A stretch of 7,647 bases of DNA, taken from the NCBI GenBank assembly GCA_937895685.1, contig CALBMC010000027.1, positions 1 to 7,647 of the forward strand, in the 5' to 3' direction. Of the stretch, positions 5,731 through 7,647 are shown piece by piece. Both the position numbers and the translations under genes were made by a program. The notes beneath the pieces were generated by a model. The model worked only from the letters and a program-made list of their open reading frames with translations, was not told the origin of the DNA and did not search any database. Source of the stretch: an uncultured bacterium (GTDB taxonomy: Bacteria; Patescibacteriota; Minisyncoccia; Phycocordibacterales; UBA9973). How positions within the stretch are numbered: the first letter of the stretch is position 1; each line of letters opens with the position of its first letter.

Positions 5731-6306
5731 ATGTTTACACCAAAAACTTTCAATATACCCGCCCTTAAAGGTATCAGTGCAAAAACTATCGAAGAACACA
5801 TCAAACTCTATGAAGGATATGTAAAAAATGCGAACCTTATTATAGAAAAGATGTCGACATTTGATAACGAACATGATCTGTATGTAGCAGGTGAGCTTTT
5901 CCGTCGCTTCAGTTTCGAATACAACGGGATGAGAAACCACGAGGTATATTTTTCTTCACTAGAAGGAGGGGCTACCCCGTTTAACCCAGAAAGTCCGCTA
6001 GGAAAAAGACTTGTAGAACTTTTCGGATCATATGAAAATTTCATAAAAGGATTTCTAACTCTTGCCGTAACTCGTGGTATTGGTTGGGCTGTTCTCTGGT
6101 ATGACAAAAATGAAGATAAGTTCTTAACTACATGGATAGATGAACAACATCTCGGACAATTAAACGGGTGTCACATGATACTCGCACTTGATATGTGGGA
6201 GCACTCTTATGTTGCCGACTATCAACCAAGTGGAAAGAAACAGTATGTCGAAGATTTTTTCGAGAATCTAAACTGGAAAGTGATCGAAGAAAATTTTAAT
6301 AAATAA
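5731..6306 (+). CDS. sod: Superoxide dismutase, Fe/Mn family
   Basis: 191 residues, normal for the family. It converts superoxide to oxygen and hydrogen peroxide in the cytoplasm, and no signal peptide is present. The four metal ligands are visible: His23 (ISAKTIEEH), His70 (GMRNH), Asp154 and His158 (LALDMWEHSY). The C-terminal ADYQPSGKKQYVEDFF is also typical. Relative to E. coli SodB the segment between the first ligand and the active-site Tyr (here Tyr30) is one residue shorter and lacks the His-His pair. The position of SodB Gln69 is Gly66, as in Mn types. Gln139-His140 lie where Mn types have their active-site Gln. The metal therefore cannot be called from sequence. The ATG at 5731 has a pyrimidine-rich leader and no Shine-Dalgarno. 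A strong terminator follows. Confidence 0.95.
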   Translation: MFTPKTFNIPALKGISAKTIEEHIKLYEGYVKNANLIIEKMSTFDNEHDLYVAGELFRRFSFEYNGMRNHEVYFSSLEGGATPFNPESPLGKRLVELFGSYENFIKGFLTLAVTRGIGWAVLWYDKNEDKFLTTWIDEQHLGQLNGCHMILALDMWEHSYVADYQPSGKKQYVEDFFENLNWKVIEENFNK

Positions 6307-6315
6307 AATAACCTA

Positions 6316-6356
6316 AAATTAAAAAACTGCCCCTATTGTGGGCAGTTTTTTAATTT
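6316..6356. terminator. Bidirectional intrinsic terminator between sod and the esterase gene
   Basis: A perfect 17-bp stem has the core AAAAAACTGCCC / GGGCAGTTTTTT and a 7-nt loop (6333-6339). Six Ts follow the GC core in each direction. It lies 9 bp after the sod stop and 8 bp after the convergent esterase stop at 6365, so it ends both transcripts. Confidence 0.95.
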
Positions 6357-6364
6357 AATATTTT

Positions 6365-7435
6365 TTAACTATTCGCGTTTATGAAACTTATCACTTCATC
6401 AAGATACCTCGCGAGTAATCCTCCAACATGGGCAAGGTCTGGCGCAACGTGAAGTTCTGCTGAAATACCTTTCGCTTGAAGCTTGTCTTGAAGTGTTTCA
6501 GCTTGAATAGTTGGAACACTTCCATCTTTGTCTCCATGAAGAATAATGAATGGAGCGTCTGTACTATCTATGTATGTCTCTGGTGAAAGTGGTTTATATT
6601 CACTTTCGCACTCACTACTTGGTACAGGAGAACAACCAACAACTGCAGATATAGCATTCTTGATTCCTCCAGACATAGTGTCAACGATAGACGCCACGTA
6701 ACTTCCTGAAATATTTATTACACCAACCACCCCGCTGTCATAAGAAGTATTACCACCAACAGTTCCTTCTAATGTTGTTCCAGTTTTTGTCACACCAAGA
6801 AGTGAAGCTAGAACTCCTCCTGCTGATTCCCCGAGAGAAAAGATTTTATTTGGATCAATATTGTAAGTAGAAGCGTTTGCCTTTATAAAGCGAGTTGCGC
6901 CCTTAACGTCATATATCTGAGCTGGGAACTCTTCAACCCCAGAGAGACGATAATCTACTGCCACAACAGCGATACCGTGCTTTGCAAGCATCATCGCATC
7001 GTCCGCTACGCCATTTTTACTTCCACCACGGAAACCTCCTCCGTGAATGTACATAATAGCTGGAGTTGCACCAGATACTCCGTTTGGAGTGTAGATATCA
7101 ATTTTTAGAGATGTTCCGTCCACTGTTCCATAAACAACGTCACTCTTTGTTGTCACTGTATAATCTTCAGTGAAAGATATTGGCCCGCTAACCATTTCAG
7201 AATCATTTGATGAAACTCCATCATTTGATTCATCAGCGTCTCCAGAATTATAGTCTTTATTTTGATTTGCTTTTTGTTCTGACTTTTCTTTCAATCTTTG
7301 TTCCTTGTAGTTTTTTATTATTTCATTTTTTGAAGGAATAAAGAAAGCGGCTGCTGTTCCGGCAATAATTAGTAATAATACAACTAAGATTATAACTTTT
7401 GTCTTGTTTTTATTTGTTGGGGTTATTTGTTCCAT
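6365..7435 (-). CDS. Membrane-anchored alpha/beta-hydrolase esterase (HSL / BD-FAE-like)
   Basis: 356 residues. A short N-terminus is followed by one membrane helix (14-33) and a charged, low-complexity linker (about 34-90, Lys/Glu then Asp/Asn/Ser-rich). The hydrolase domain runs from about 91 to 352. The oxyanion motif HGGGF is at 131-135. The nucleophile is Ser204 in GESAG (202-206), the acid is probably Asp304 in HGDKDGSVP, and the base is His336 in APDLAHVGG. The whole catalytic set is intact. VDYRLS (160-165) is typical of the hormone-sensitive-lipase and feruloyl/acetyl-xylan esterase-like group. Cys268 and Cys276 bracket a short loop and could form a disulfide in an extracellular domain. 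With the helix near the N-terminus the enzyme should face outward. The substrate is unknown, with short acyl or acetyl esters of polysaccharides or lipids the likeliest. No Shine-Dalgarno precedes the ATG. Confidence 0.9.
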   Translation of the reverse strand: MEQITPTNKNKTKVIILVVLLLIIAGTAAAFFIPSKNEIIKNYKEQRLKEKSEQKANQNKDYNSGDADESNDGVSSNDSEMVSGPISFTEDYTVTTKSDVVYGTVDGTSLKIDIYTPNGVSGATPAIMYIHGGGFRGGSKNGVADDAMMLAKHGIAVVAVDYRLSGVEEFPAQIYDVKGATRFIKANASTYNIDPNKIFSLGESAGGVLASLLGVTKTGTTLEGTVGGNTSYDSGVVGVINISGSYVASIVDTMSGGIKNAISAVVGCSPVPSSECESEYKPLSPETYIDSTDAPFIILHGDKDGSVPTIQAETLQDKLQAKGISAELHVAPDLAHVGGLLARYLDEVISFINANS

Positions 7436-7441
7436 ACTAGA

Positions 7442-7447
7442 ACTATA
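7442..7447 (-). promoter_or_regulatory. -10 box of the esterase gene
   Basis: TATAGT on the minus strand ends 6 nt before the ATG at 7435, so RNA would begin at or within a base or two of the start codon. No -35 match is seen at 16-18 bp. The close spacing and lack of a ribosome site suggest a leaderless mRNA. Confidence 0.5.
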
Positions 7448-7499
7448 CTACTTTGATCTATATTTTGCATCTAAACATTAACCTAAAAAACCAATAGGG

Positions 7500-7508
7500 T
7501 GCTAAAAT
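7500..7508 (+). promoter_or_regulatory. Extended -10 promoter of the right-edge gene
   Basis: TGC followed by TAAAAT is a good extended -10. Initiation is expected near 7514-7516, leaving a leader of about 68 nt before the ATG at 7583. A short 6-bp hairpin (GGCACA / TGTGTC, loop AATC, 7518-7533) lies at the start of that leader. Confidence 0.55.
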
Positions 7509-7582
7509 ATAAGAGCGGGCACAAATCTGTGTCACATATTATTAATAAAAATCGTTATTATTAAGAAGGAAGAGAAAATATT

Positions 7583-7647
7583 ATGGATTATTTTACAAAA
7601 ATGGATTTTTTCTTCATTATCGCAAGCGTCGGATTTGTCTTAATGAC
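7583..7647 (+). CDS. Hydrophobic protein, N-terminal fragment (cut by window edge)
   Basis: 21 codons are visible before the right edge, starting MDYFTKMDFFF and then entering a hydrophobic helix (IIASVGFVLM). A purine-rich ribosome site (AGGAAGAG, 7567-7574) ends 8 nt upstream, and an extended -10 lies about 75 nt upstream, so expression is plausible. A second ATG at 7601 has no ribosome site. A membrane protein with an N-terminal helix is likely. I recall short single-helix proteins of this look in CPR genomes, but with so little sequence no family can be named. Confidence 0.6.
   Translation, partial: MDYFTKMDFFFIIASVGFVLM

Noticed and set aside
5689..6107. Minus-strand open frames opposite superoxide dismutase
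   Set aside because: They have no domain, are Cys/Phe/Ser-rich and lie antisense to a gene with all its family motifs.
7518..7533. Riboswitch or thermometer in the leader of the right-edge gene
   Set aside because: Only one 6-bp hairpin including a G-T pair is seen, with no conserved riboswitch core and no pairing to the ribosome site.

Overview
The window looks like a chromosomal segment of a Candidate Phyla Radiation (Patescibacteria, probably Parcubacteria-type) bacterium. This rests on several things: AT-rich DNA with very tight packing, an L28 with the insertion typical of that group, a CPR-like Fe/Mn superoxide dismutase, and a large S74-type surface fibre. TGA acts as an ordinary stop, so a UGA-glycine code is not indicated. 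The lineage is inferred from memory of family sequences, not from a search.

Layout, left to right. Positions 1-4535 hold a minus-strand three-gene block. It is read as M50 site-2-type protease (4535-3921), then a secreted or membrane protein with Trp-rich repeats and CnaB-like domains (3924-2221), then a trimeric fibre with a C-terminal S74 self-cleaving chaperone that runs off the left edge (2146-1). The first two genes overlap by ATGA. The third has its own strong extended -10 promoter. Divergent from the block is rpmB (ribosomal protein L28, 4575-4820), which converges on a membrane-anchored ComEC-like metallo-beta-lactamase-fold protein (5692-4847) across a shared bidirectional terminator. 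That gene diverges from a superoxide dismutase (5731-6306) through a 38-bp gap. The dismutase converges on a membrane-anchored alpha/beta-hydrolase esterase (7435-6365) across a second bidirectional terminator. A truncated plus-strand gene for a small hydrophobic protein starts at 7583. No stretch over 300 bases lacks a gene, and I see no RNA gene, CRISPR array, insertion sequence or phage integration site.

How the parts may work together. Four of the seven full or nearly full proteins are predicted to be exported or anchored outside the membrane: the fibre, the Trp-repeat/CnaB protein, the MBL protein and the esterase. The most interesting unit is the protease, Trp-repeat/CnaB and S74-fibre block, which I propose is a surface-appendage module for an episymbiotic cell. 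A second theme is start-signal use. Several first genes after a promoter have a -10-like box only 6-9 nt before the start codon and no Shine-Dalgarno, which suggests leaderless mRNAs. The operon-internal gene and the gene with a long leader do have purine-rich ribosome sites.
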